Assembly: GCA_033675265.1 (NCBI GenBank)
Contig: JAUJYZ010000098.1
Coordinates: 1,249,501 to 1,313,500 of the forward strand
DNA length: 64,000 nucleotides
DNA from: Actinostola sp. cb2023
Taxonomy: Eukaryota; Cnidaria; Anthozoa; Actiniaria; Actinostolidae
Reading direction: 5' to 3'
The notes beneath the pieces are model-generated. The model saw only the letters and a list, made by a program, of their open reading frames with translations, made no database searches and was not told the DNA's origin. Positions 21,043 to 32,306 of the stretch are shown here, piece after piece (position 1 is the stretch's first letter; each line of letters opens with the position of its first letter). Position numbers and translations under genes: made by a program.

Positions 21043-22457
21043 TTGGACTTTGAAACAAAACTACGCAATGCCATGACGTCGGGTACTCCTAAGGAGCGTT
21101 GGTGCAATTGGAAAGGGGAAACCACCGACTGGGCCGGACCATTGCCCTCTCTGGAGATGGTATCTTCGGGGATGGTTTTTGCATCGCCCGATCAGCTGCG
21201 CTTCACTGACCCCAAGGCCTTTTTTCCGGGCAACGTGCACAACAACATCAGTCTGTGGCAGCAAATAATGCCGGGGGGGGGGGGGGGGGGGGGGGGCGCC
21301 CAAAAAGCGACGAGATATTAAAGTACCTGGAACTGGGGGTAGACGTAACCGATTTCTTCACACCATTTAAAGGCATCTTCCAAGGGAAATTTTACGACCA
21401 CCCTACTCCACCGCAGGCTTGGTTCCCCAACAGCAAATCGTGCATCCCCTTCGACAACTTTGTGACAGAGACCATCCTTTCCCGCGTGAGCACCGGATCT
21501 CTTCTGGTGTGGGGTAAAGTGGGGGATATTGAACCCCCTACCATTGTCATGCCAATCACCGTGGAACCGGGAAAACCACGCATGTGCCACGATGAGAGGT
21601 ACCTGAACTGTTGGATCAGGGACTTGCTTTTCTCACTAGATCTAATTTCAGACCTTCCGCGGTATCTGGAATTTGAACACTACCAGTCAACCTGTGACGA
21701 TAAAAGTGGGTACGACCACATCCTTCTATCCGGGAATAGTTCTGCCTTTTTTGGTTTGGAATGGAAAGGTTGGTTTTTCGTTTTCCGTACCCTGCCCTTC
21801 GGATGGAAGGCGAGCGCGTACCTCTACCATTCCATCGGCTTAGCCGCCACCAGCTTCATCCGGTCACTGGGCGTTCCGTGCTCACAATACATCGATGACA
21901 GACACTTCGGTCAATTGAGAGTTGTTAATCCCACTGGAACCCACGGTTGGTCCGACTTCGAGAATGCACAAGCCGCTATCTTTATTGGTTGTTCTTTATT
22001 GATCGATCTGAGTTATTTCATCGCGATAGAAAAATCATCTCTGGCACCTTCCCAGTCAACAAAATTCCTTGGCTATATCGTGGACACGACCAAGCTCGCT
22101 TTCCTTCTCCCTTTAGACAAGAAAGCCAAGTTCGCAGCGTTAAGGGAGGACATCCTCGGCAAGAAGTCGGTCGCCCTCAAGCCACTTCAGAAGTTCGCGG
22201 GGAAAATCAATTCCTTCTCCCTGGTTATTCCGGCCGCTCGGCTGTACGTAAGGAAAGTGTACGACGCTATCTCTAAAGCCACAGTCTCCCCCAAGGCCAT
22301 TAAGATAACAGACGCCCTGCGAGATGAGATCAGCCATTGGCGGTTTTTGGACTCCTGGGAAGGTTTCTTTCCCTGGCCAAGAGAAGAACATTTCAGATTG
22401 GAGCTGCCATTTTTTTCAGAAGCTTTATGTACAGCTGTCCGACCTGATGAAGATTGA
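21043..22457 (+). CDS. Reverse transcriptase of the Ngaro-like element, broken at a poly-G run
   Basis: The frame opens near 21043 and runs to a 22-G tract (21271-21292), after which the reading continues in another frame to 22457. After the tract: GKPRMCHDERYLN (finger/palm entry), CDDKSGYDH (first catalytic Asp, about 21699), TLPFGWKASAYLYH, and SQYIDDRH with the YxDD box (about 21889). These are the marks of Ngaro/DIRS reverse transcriptases. A thumb/RNase-H-like connection follows (LGYIVDTTKLAF, LQKFAGKI), but the RNase H active site is not visible. The frame shift at the G-run may be slippage in the genome or in sequencing. Confidence 0.8.
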
Positions 22458-22860
22458 CCTGCGGGATGGTTACCTCTTTCGTGTCAGCGATCGCAAGGGA
22501 AACATCTCCAACAGCCCTTTCATCGGCTCCACCATCGCAAACCGTCTGCATGCCCACCTGACGGCGTTAAACATAGACGACGGTGAAACTATGCACAGTT
22601 TCAGGAGTGGGTGTTCTATCACCCTCTCCCTGTTAGGCGCCTCCGATCAGCAGGTAGCGAATCACGTGGGCTGGAGGAGCCTTGAGACGGCCAGATACTA
22701 TATGCAGGCGGACAAGGTCATGCAGCTAAGTCAACCAGCCAGTCTCCTGGCAGAAGGCACCACGAGTGGACCCGACGGGCGCAATTCGGCTGCCAATTTG
22801 GGACGGCAGTTTAGGGACAGAAATAACCTTAAGGACTTTAAGCTGGCGTTTTGGCAATAA
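22390..22860 (+). CDS. C-terminal tyrosine recombinase fragment of the Ngaro-like element
   Basis: In a frame different from the reverse transcriptase: DLRDGYLFRVSDRKGNISN, then MHSFRSG (HxxR box), LGASDQQVANHVGWRSLET and ARYYM, the last with the nucleophile Tyr. This is the second half of a tyrosine recombinase. The first catalytic Arg region and the N-terminus are missing, and the sequence runs straight out of the reverse transcriptase reading, so an internal deletion of RNase H plus recombinase N-terminus is likely. Stop at 22858-22860. Confidence 0.75.
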   Translation: MSDWSCHFFQKLYVQLSDLMKIDLRDGYLFRVSDRKGNISNSPFIGSTIANRLHAHLTALNIDDGETMHSFRSGCSITLSLLGASDQQVANHVGWRSLETARYYMQADKVMQLSQPASLLAEGTTSGPDGRNSAANLGRQFRDRNNLKDFKLAFWQ

Positions 22861-23328
22861 ACCGCAATAAACCACCCTAATCTGAAAATTCAAAATTTTC
22901 GTTATGGGGAGGAGCAATAGCTTCAAACACACCCTAAGCGGTACCCGGGCAGCTTTGGCTGGCACGGGACAAATATTTTCCCTCTTATCTCATATAGTGC
23001 AAACAAAAGAGGTGCAGGTTTGGTAGTGAGAATCGGTTACTATTTTCACTGACAAAAAAGCACCGAATCAACCGCACGCAAGTATGAGTTCCACGGGCAG
23101 ACACCTATACTCCCCTGGGGGTCTGGGGACAGAACAACAGAGCCCAGTTAACCAGCTTTTTCAGCCGGCGAGAGTAAAGGAAATGACGGATTTACCCACC
23201 CACCTCCCCTTGCGACGTTCTCGGCTTCGCTTATCCAGCGCACCTCTACCTTTTCCCCATTTGTCTTATCTCTTATCTCATACAGTGCAAACAAAAGAGG
23301 TGCAGGTTTGGTAGTGAGAATCGGTTAC

Positions 23329-24059
23329 TATACGTAACATACGGTGATTCAGCATAACGTCCTAGTGTATGGGCCTTTTATGGAATAAATTACCGGCATT
23401 CATCTCTTTTGAACCTGGGGGATCTAGGATTCGAGTCCCAGCCGTGACACGTTTTTTTTTTAATTCTTTCTTTTTTGTTTTGTTATTACTTGTTTGTTTT
23501 ACTTTTTTGGAATTGTTTACATATTTCTTTTTTTGTGTGTAAAAAACCCGCTAAGGATCATGGTCGCGAGAGGGGGACAAAACGGCAACAACACAAAGGA
23601 TTTCGCAAATAAACGGTGTTTTACAGACCGTCTGAAAGTGATAAAAGTCACCAAACACAGTAAATATTGTGGGAAAAGCATCGATGAACAATATCTGGAA
23701 ACTAGCCAATTTGAAATCAAGCGAACCTCAGCAGAGCAGATTTAGTTCAAATTTCTATTGTTCTTCACGATTCTGTCCCCCTTGTATAAAACAAGCCGTT
23801 ACGTCATAATGGTATAGGGCGATTGATAAGCTTTCACCTCTTCTCCTTCCCTGTATTTATTATACTGATAGACCCACCTGTTTATTTTGACGAGATGTAC
23901 TGCCGTACTGCACACTAATGTATAAATCCAACAATGAGCCCCACCCCTGCTTTCTATAAGCACGCAAAAACCCTTCCTATTTAATAGGAATTTCAAACGC
24001 AAAATCCATTCCCTTCAAAATCCCCCTGCTCCCTATAAGCCCCCTAAATTTAAAACTCA

Positions 24060-24107
<48 letters not shown>

Positions 24108-24613
24108 TAAAAATAATAATATCATATTAATAATTTGTTGATATACTAAGTAATTGTTTAACATTCAAACCGTTTCCTAGATAGATAGATATAAGATAGA
24201 TATACAAACTTTATTTATGTGTCAAATGTAATAGCTGAGTGGAAAATCCCTCTACTACTAGGGGACACCTAAAACTAAATCTAAAATACATTCAATGAAG
24301 AATTTCGAATTTCCCAGGGCCACTTTTTCCCGGGACTCATTATTTTCGATATTTTACGGCTCCGTCAAATGTAATAAATAAAATGTATATAGGCTTTTTT
24401 AATAGCGCTGTAAGGGGATTTTAAAACAATTTCCTTTCCCTTTTCCCCCATCCCGTTCCATATGAATGGCCACGAATGTCATACTTGCGATTGACATCCA
24501 ATCTCTTATTGTTGATATATGTAAATAACCAGCTAACCGTGAAATTGCGCAACACTTCGCTTTATACATATACAGTACATATGTAGCTCTATCAGAAACT
24601 AGCAATATCCACA
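23329..24613. other. Non-coding stretch upstream of SLC23
   Basis: Begins with the right half of a tRNA-like repeat (B-box-like ggattcgagtccc at 23427-23439, T-run 23451-23461 that could end polymerase III transcripts). Then come degenerate ataagccccac units (23938-24050) and a (TAA)n run (24064-24120). The open frame 23560-23745 (MVARGGQNGNNTKDF..) has no support. SLC23 promoter elements are not evident. Confidence 0.45.
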
Positions 24614-27600
24614 ATGGCTGAGATCAGCCTAAACGATTCCACAACCAGACAAGAGAAGTTAAACGATTTCACGTCGGAGAAGAGAGGCTCGACACCAAAT
24701 CAGGTACAAATATTGTGGCAAATGAACAATATTCATCGAGCCGTCGAAGCGTGTTCTTATTCACACTGATCCACACGTGGAAGACGAGAATAAAGTTGTA
24801 ACATGTAAAGCTTTAGAAGTGAAGTTGACACGCTGTTAAAGTTTATATAATTTATAGAAAAGTTTGTGTTTTTTTTACGATATATCTCTGATTTTAAGGA
24901 TAGAAAACTATAATAAGTTAAGTAACTTATGCATGCATGCTTGCTGGAATGTTTTATATCAGGTTCTTTAAAACTAAGAACTCAACTGATCCATATTTAA
25001 TATTAGCCTGCGAAATAAAAACCATATAATTTTATTATCAAATAAACATAAGCTATTATCATACCAAAATAGTGCTTCACAAATAAGTAAACATTGCTGT
25101 TTATATGATAAACTACTGGATTCAATAAGCTTTAATAACACATTATAATATTATGTCAGAGTATTTTCATCACAGTTGGATTGATTAATTTCAAGACTTA
25201 GGCGAGGTCACATTTTCTGCTACAATATAACGCGATAATATATTACAACTGCATGCTTTAATTCTCGAGAAATTGTTGTTGCTCCAGCCATGGATCGATC
25301 CACGCTCCACTCCAAGTAGTTGAAAACAAATTGAACATAGAAACACTCAGCTCTTAGGCACTGCAGTCTATATGCAATATCAATCTAATAAATGCAGTAG
25401 ATGAAACATAAAAATGCGATAAAAATGTACACCTGAATTCTTGTGGGTAGACCTCATGAAAGGGGTGAAGTCATGCATGTCCATCCTCAAGGTATTAGGA
25501 GTAATTTGTAGAAACAAGTCATAACTGGCAGATGCATGCATATATATATGCTCAATAGGGAATAAATTTGAGAAGAAAAAATACATATTTTTTTACAATG
25601 TGTAAAAAGTGAACATGAATTAATTTTACAGGATCAAACACCAGCAGAAGGAACAGACAAACTTGCATATTTAGTCAACGACAATCCACCATGGTACCTC
25701 TGTATTTTGTTGGGTTTTCAGGTAATTTGATCATCAAATTTGACACAATTATAATATTACGATTCAATAGAACTTTCATTTTATTATGTTATATCACTTT
25801 TAACAAAGTTCCAATAGCTACCTTATGTATATTGCATCAGTGGAACATATGTACATGTCATGCTGTTGTTGACCACAAATTGGATTTCAGCCAATGTGTA
25901 ATTGATGGACTGAATGTGTGCTAAGACATGTAGCTTTCAGAATGTAAATGAATGGCTGGATTCTGATTAAAACTGCCATTATAACTTACTGTATGTGTTT
26001 ATTCCAGCATTACTTAACCATGTTTGGCTCTACTGTTGCTGTCCCATTTGTACTAGCTGGACCAATGTGCTTCAGTAATGACTCATTGGTTCTTAGTGAA
26101 GTGATCAGTACTATCTTTTTTATTTCGGGACTGTGTACATTGATACAGACTACTGTTGGTACAAGGTACATGTTACAAATTGAGTGTAAATATACACAGA
26201 CCGTGTTTATTATTACCCTGGTTAAAAGTGACAATGAGATGCAAATAAAACCATTAATTAAATGAACCCCTCCCCCAAAAAAACAATACTCATAGGTGAA
26301 ACTGAACCCACAAAAATACCACCCTTTTCATACTGTACTATACATTAATACATTACAATAACTTTTATTTAAACACATGGTACGTACAGTATATAGAGCA
26401 GACCCATAGCCAGTATAAGGCAAACCGATAAAGTTAATTAATTGCCTCTGTAAAACATCGCTGATTTAAAAAAAACTAAATTGACAAAAAGGTTCTGACA
26501 TGACCTCTGAAGATAATTTGGACTGCCTGCGGCTAATACAGGCCTGTTAGAGCAATTCTAATATAATGTATGTCCTATATATGAAGTCATTGGAGGCAAA
26601 TTATCACAGCTGGAACATACATTTCAACAATTTCCCAAATAAGTTTTTTCCCAAAGTTTCTTGAATGGAAAATCAGCAATTTGTGAGAACCCTCACTTTA
26701 CTATAATAGTAATTAACATTACGTTACAAATACAAAAATATAGTTGTAATGGTTAATTTAGGAAAGTGTCATTTTATGAATTATTATTATATGGATCAGC
26801 TCAAACACATCTATAGCTACATGTAGCTGTCATCTCTTAGAGATATTCAAAATCTATAACTTACAATATTAATAGTATGGTCACAAATAGAAGTAATATA
26901 TATTTAATATACAAAATGTAAAGACAGAAAAAAGGTATATTAAAGTAACTTGAGTTTCACGCTCTAGGCATACAGTTTGCATATAATATTCATATAGAGT
27001 AATTTTTTATTGAGTAAATAATTTCTTTTATTGTTATAAGCGCCTTAGAGCTTTGGATAAGGTGCTATATAAGTAATAAATTATTATTATTGAATAGAGC
27101 ACTCCTATGATAAGTGAATCGACTACTTATTCATTTATTTGTTTATACAGCCTTTTGCAAAAATTCTGTCGCGACCAAGTATATCAGTATATCACTATAT
27201 ACCCGAAGATTAATACTATCAAATGAATGTGAAAATAACGTTTGTGTGTATAGCTTGTATCGTATTCATGGCTCTCCAATCCACGCTTGTACAGTCAACC
27301 ATCTTGAAATGCGTGTACGGGTAGCGTGCGTGCGGAACTCACGCAGGTATATAGTGATATAGTGATATACTTGGTCGCGACAGAATTTTTGCAAAAGGCT
27401 GTATTTAATTATATATATATATATGTTTGTAAGGTTGCCGATTGTTCAGGGAGCAACGTTTGCATTTCTTGGACCAACCTTTGCAATCCTACAACTGGAT
27501 AAGTGGAAGTGTCCCATTGCGACAAACACAACAAATGGAAGTGACCCAGATGCATGGAAGTCAAGAATGAATGAGGTGAAAAATCTCCAGCCAAAACAGC

Positions 27601-30600
27601 CAAAAAGTTTTAAGGGCAGTTATCTGGATGCACGAGTCAGGAAACTATTTTTCCTGATAATTTCAAATTTCTGCTTTTACATTCAACATATAAGAGGACG
27701 TATAATTATGTACTATGCTGTGGGGCTGACGTAATGGACTGTTTCTGCTTTTACATTCAACATATTAAGAGGACGTATATATGTATGCTGTGGGGCTGAC
27801 GTAATGGACTGTTTCTGCTTTTACATTCAACATATTAAGAGGACGTATATATGTATGCTGTGGGGCTGACGTAATGGACTGTTTCTGCTTTAATTCAACA
27901 TATAAGAGGATGTATAATTATGTACTATGCTGTGGGGCTGACGTAATGGACTGTTTCTGCTTTTACATTCAACATATAAGAGGACGTATATATGTATGCT
28001 GTGGGGCTGATGTAATGAACTGTTTCTGCTTTTACATTCAACATATAAGAGGACGTATATATGTATGCTGTGGGGCTGACGTAATGGACTGTTTCTGCTT
28101 TAATTCAACATATAAGAGGACGTATATATGTATGCTGTGGGGCTGACGTAATGAACTGTTTCTGCTTTTACATTCAACATATAAGAGGACGTATATATGT
28201 ATGCTGTGGGGCTGACGTAATGGACTATTTCTGCTTTTACATTCAACATATAAGAGGACGTATATATGTATGCTGTGGGGCTGACGTAATGGACTGTTTC
28301 TGCTTTTACATTCGACATATAAGAGGACGTATATATGTATGCTGTGGGGCTGACGTAATGGACTGTTTCTGCTTTAATTCAACATATTAGAGGACGTATA
28401 TATGTATGCTGTGGGGCTGACGTAACGGATTGTTTCTGCTTTAATTCAACATATAAGAGGATGTATATATATGTATGCTGTGGGGCTGACGTAATGGACT
28501 GTTTCTGCTTTAATTCAACATATAAGAGGACGTATATATGTATGCTGTGGGGCTGACGTAATGGACTGTACATGTTGTATTTTCTAGATCCAAGGTGCCA
28601 TTATGGTATCATCATTATTTCAAATGATCGTTGGATTCACAGGCATCGTTGGATTTCTGCTGAGGTTCATAGGCCCACTGACAATAGCTCCCACTGTAAC
28701 ATTAGTAGGACTCGCTCTTTTCAATGCTGCTGCTGATTTTGCAGGTATAAGTTTGAATGACTAATTTATAATATCTCAGTTTTGCTTCTGAAAAATTGTG
28801 TAGAATGACACTTGAACATGTAAAAAAAACACTAAATTTACTGATGTTTTGGACCTTTTATTAGTCCCCTTTTTTCCTAATGAAGAACTTCTGAAATGTC
28901 AGTAAATTTAGTGGCGTTTTGCATGGTGTTCAAGTTTGATTGATATACACCGACACAATTAGTTTAACCACTAGTTCCTGTCTGTCTTGCTTGATCTGAA
29001 TGAGCCAGTGGTAGTGTATATAGCCTGATTGTTCAAATATTATTGATGCCAGTTGTTCCAACCCAAAACGGTCTTCACTAAGCCACTATTTGCCATCCAA
29101 GCCAATTCTGTGGTTATCTGACTTCTTCTGGGTTTACAACAACTTTTACAGTACAATACAGTCGAGAAACATGGGCTTTACGACAATGCTATTGACATGG
29201 GTATGCCTCATAATAAGGGTTGTCATAGCAACTCACATTTTCCCCTTGCCTTCCCAGGTACACATTGGGGAATATCAGCCCTGTGAGTACACAACCATTA
29301 TTAATTCACTTGCATCACTTGCATCATGACACTCAGATGACCACGTTAAATGGAGATCCCGTCTCTCCACACTCCATTACATTGCACTGGAGGGACGTAA
29401 AAGAACCCACACCACTGTTCGACTAAGAGTAGGGCATGAAGTTCCCGGCATGTGTAGCCTGACCTACTAAGTCCCAGAGGGCCACAGGGTCATCGCCGAA
29501 AGCTGTTATGTGTTCACCCTCTTTAATAAAGTCAGTACTACTACTACTACCAATATCTGTAATTAATAATCACTGATATACAGTAATGCCAATAGCTAAT
29601 ATTGTCTCTTTAATTCATCTAACAGGACCATGGTACTTATCATAGCATTTTCACAGTACCTAAGAGGCTTTGATATACCAGTGTTTGTATATCAGAAGAA
29701 CAGTGGTTGTACTAGAAAGAAGTTTGCTCTCTTCAGACTTTTCCCTGTGAGTTTCTGTAATATTTCTTTGTAGATCTATGTTAAAAGTACATCTGTCCTG
29801 TACTAGTTACATAATTAAAGAAATGTAATTAATGTGCTTATATTTAATCATGTTTTCAGATTATCCTAGCCATCATAATTGCTTGGATTGTATGTGTTAT
29901 CATCACAGCAGCTGGTGGTTTCCCTTCCGACTCGAAAGCAAGAACAGATACCAGGATCTCTGTATTGCACAAAGCAAATTGGTTCCGTTTCCCTTATCCT
30001 GGTAAGCATGTATGAAATATTGCATTCAAGCATTCATGCAGTGAGATGTGCAATGGTCTAGCAGTTAGTGCATCAGTTAGTGCATTCAGACTCTGGGTCC
30101 ACAGCCTGCAGGGTTTGATCCCTGGCATAAGAGATCGCATTGACGCTTCACTGTCACATTGCCTCGCTCCACCCAGGTGTATAGTATAAATTGGTGCTGG
30201 AGAATTGTTAGTGTAATGTAACCAAATTCTGGCGGTAATCTGTGATTGATTAGCATCCAGTCCTGCTACAGAAACTGGAGTTATGCATTGGCCACATGGC
30301 TTTACCTATGCATGCAGTATAAGGCTGCAATACAACTCCTTGACATAATACATGTAGATCGTAAGAGTCTGCAGGAGTTAAAGACTACATGTGGGAAGGT
30401 GTCAATAGTGCCAGTACTAAGTTGGCAACATAATTTCAATATAATGTGTTTCAATATGTGTTATTCCATAAATGTTTAATTATATTATTGATACCCTGTG
30501 TTATCGACTCATTGACCAGGGCAATGGGGTACTCCTACAGTAAGTTTGGCCAGTGTGCTTGGCATGGTTGCTGGAGTGTTGGCTTCCATGATTGAATCTA

Positions 30601-31836
30601 TTGGTGACTATTTTGCATGTGCACGGCTGAGTGGTGCCCCTCCTCCTCCTACACATGCTGTCAATCGTGGTATTGCTGTGGAAGGAATAGGCTGTTTTCT
30701 TGCTGGGGCATGGGGAAGTGGTAATGGTACTACATCCTACAGTGAAAACATTGGGGCCATAGGTATCACCAAGGTACAGTCATGGCTGCATAAACTACAT
30801 AATTCTGTCATCTATCTTCTACGTGTCTATAATATTTCTAGTCATCAAATATCATTGATGTACTGTTCTGTTGTTACATGTATTGTATGTCCTACATGTA
30901 TATGCAGATTATACAATGTACATACCGCAAAAGCCACTCCTTCCTTCATCTAAACTTGTGGAACTTCATTTCATAGTCTGACTGAGTTGAATGAGATCAA
31001 GTGCAAAGAGAGTTTAAAGTTGATCATTCACAATGCACAGGTTGGTAGTCGACGTGTGATCCAAGTGGCTGCTTTGATCATGTTGTTGCTTGGGATGTTT
31101 GGCAAGTTTGGAGCCCTGTTCACTACTATTCCTGATCCCATTGTTGGCGGTGTGTTCATGGTCATGTTTGGTATGATAACAGCTGTGGGAATATCAAACC
31201 TACAGTTTGTTGATATGAATTCATCACGCAATCTGCTTGTCCTTGGCTTCTCCCTGATGCTTGGGATGGCTTTACCCTACTGGGTAAAGGCGAATGGTGA
31301 CAAGGCAATCCAGACAGGTAAGACCATTACTTAGTGCATACCTCATTGTATCAGTATTAATCCCCTAATTTAAGGAGAAGCTGACAAGAAGCTACAAAAT
31401 CAGCACTGAGAGGGATTGAGCTTTTAAATTTATTGTGACATTCCCCTGATCTGCCTGGGATTTAAAGAGGTCGACATGCACCTTTAGTAACATCTTTCAA
31501 TTTGAAACAGGTTCAAAAGAGGCTGACCAAATCATCAAGGTCCTTTTGACTACAAACATGTTTGTAGCTGGTCTTTTTGGGTGCATTTTGGACAACACTG
31601 TTCCTGGTACCTTGGAGGAAAGAGGAATGATAAAGTGGAGGCAACAAGATGATAACACAGCTACAACTGTTGGTACATGTACATCAAACTCTCCACGTGA
31701 TGTCTACAACTTTCCTTGGTATCTGTCACGAGTGTCGCAATGGAGGTTTGCAAAGTATGTTCCATTTCTTCCTTACTATCCGTCAGCACCAGCAGTAACT
31801 ATTCATGGAAATACAGCTGCCACAACAGCTTTTTAG
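24614..31836 (+). CDS. SLC23: SLC23-family nucleobase/ascorbate transporter, complete, 11 exons
   Basis: Integral membrane transporter of the nucleobase-ascorbate transporter (NAT) family. Exons: 24614-24703, 25632-25721, 26008-26165, 27434-27575, 28588-28744, 29258-29282, 29626-29746, 29860-30001, 30520-30773, 31041-31317, 31511-31836. They join in frame to 593 aa, the usual family length, and all junctions are GT-AG. The ATG has a good context (cacaATGG). Family marks seen: the QH motif of the first membrane segment (residues 60-61, split by intron 2), [23 protein letters not shown] (about residue 309), and the NAT signature [10 protein letters not shown] (384-393) followed by VGSRRV and [12 protein letters not shown]. 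From family knowledge, animal ascorbate carriers have Pro at the first signature position while UraA-like nucleobase carriers have Glu. The Glu here therefore favours nucleobase uptake; this is inference. Exon 6 is a 25-nt microexon. Introns carry a TA-flanked MITE, a 69-bp tandem array and SINE pieces. Confidence 0.93.
27148..27401. mobile_element. Tc1/mariner-type MITE in SLC23 intron 3
   Basis: 254 bp with ends cagccttttgcaaaaattct / agaatttttgcaaaaggctg, flanked by TA. The TIR (about 50 bp) continues through gtcgcgaccaagtatatc. Same end family as 35358-35634. Confidence 0.85.
27665..28568 (+). repeat. 69-bp tandem array in SLC23 intron 4
   Basis: About 13 copies of a unit containing tctgcttttacattcaacat, ataagaggacgtatat and gctgtggggctgacgtaatg. 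Some units have taattcaac instead of ttacattcaac. It ends 20 nt before the acceptor of exon 5. Open frames in it are repeat artefacts. Confidence 0.95.
29330..29555 (+). mobile_element. SINE-like tail in SLC23 intron 6
   Basis: Contains ggagggacgtaaaagaaccc, agagtagggcatgaagttcc and ends in ttaataaagtcagtactact, a SINE/LINE-type 3' end with a short tandem tail. I recall similar sequences in marine invertebrates; this needs a repeat search. Confidence 0.5.
30046..30260 (+). mobile_element. tRNA-derived SINE in SLC23 intron 8
   Basis: Has an A-box-like tggtctagcagttagtgca (30054-30072) and a B-box-like gcagggtttgatccctggc (30108-30126) at tRNA spacing, then a unique body (cgctccacccaggtgtatag, ggtgctggagaattg). 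Typical polymerase III SINE head. Confidence 0.65.
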
Positions 31837-32227
31837 CATCAGAACTGCTTCAACATGTCTGAATGACATGAAGCAAACTTTTCAACATTTTTAAACATTT
31901 GAGTTGTATTTAATTTTTTTGATGTTACATGACTGTATGCACTACAATTTGTACTTCCGATTGTTTGAACTACAGTTGTAATGTAGTTGTAAAGACTTGG
32001 TTTTTGGAATTTCTCAACATGGACTTACATATCAACAAGAAAAAGTATTCTAAATAATTATATTTCATATATATTAACCTTTGGATATTAATATAAAATC
32101 ATTGATTTTGTACTTTAATTAATAGGTTGCTAGAGCTTTGTTTATAACCCTCAAGTTTGTATACTTGCATCCTCCACATATTGTTTTATATAGTGTGTAA
32201 TTATTATTATTTTCATGAATCTGTGGA

Positions 32228-32237
32228 AATAAATAAA
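32228..32237 (+). terminator. Polyadenylation signal of the SLC23 gene
   Basis: Two overlapping AATAAA hexamers lie about 390 nt past the SLC23 stop codon. They fall only 70 nt before the VKORC1 stop on the other strand, so the two 3' ends are convergent. An ATTAAA on the minus strand (32114-32119) could serve VKORC1, in which case the two 3' UTRs overlap by about 120 nt. Confidence 0.5.
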
Positions 32238-32306
32238 CCTTTGAACCATTATAAACAAAACACATTACATGTATCTTGCACCATCTACTAACTTACATTG
32301 TGTATT

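Larger units (their letters stand above)
19353..23328 (+). mobile_element. Ngaro-like (DIRS-group) tyrosine-recombinase retrotransposon, internally deleted
   Basis: Bounded by split direct repeats in the order A1 - genes - B1 - A2 - B2: A1 19353-19531, B1 22984-23040, A2 23041-23200, B2 23272-23328 (B copies 57 bp each, one mismatch seen). The inside carries a decayed gag-like region with a CCHC knuckle, a reverse transcriptase, and the C-terminal part of a tyrosine recombinase. This arrangement is that of Ngaro/PAT elements. Length 4.0 kb is short for the group. No target duplication, as expected. It sits in a tRNA-derived repeat whose intact relative is at 2110-3253. Elements of this group use recombinase-mediated circle integration (family knowledge). 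Confidence 0.85.

Noticed and set aside
23560..23745. ORF MVARGGQNGNNTKDF
   Set aside because: No splice sites, no homology pattern, inside repeat-rich DNA.
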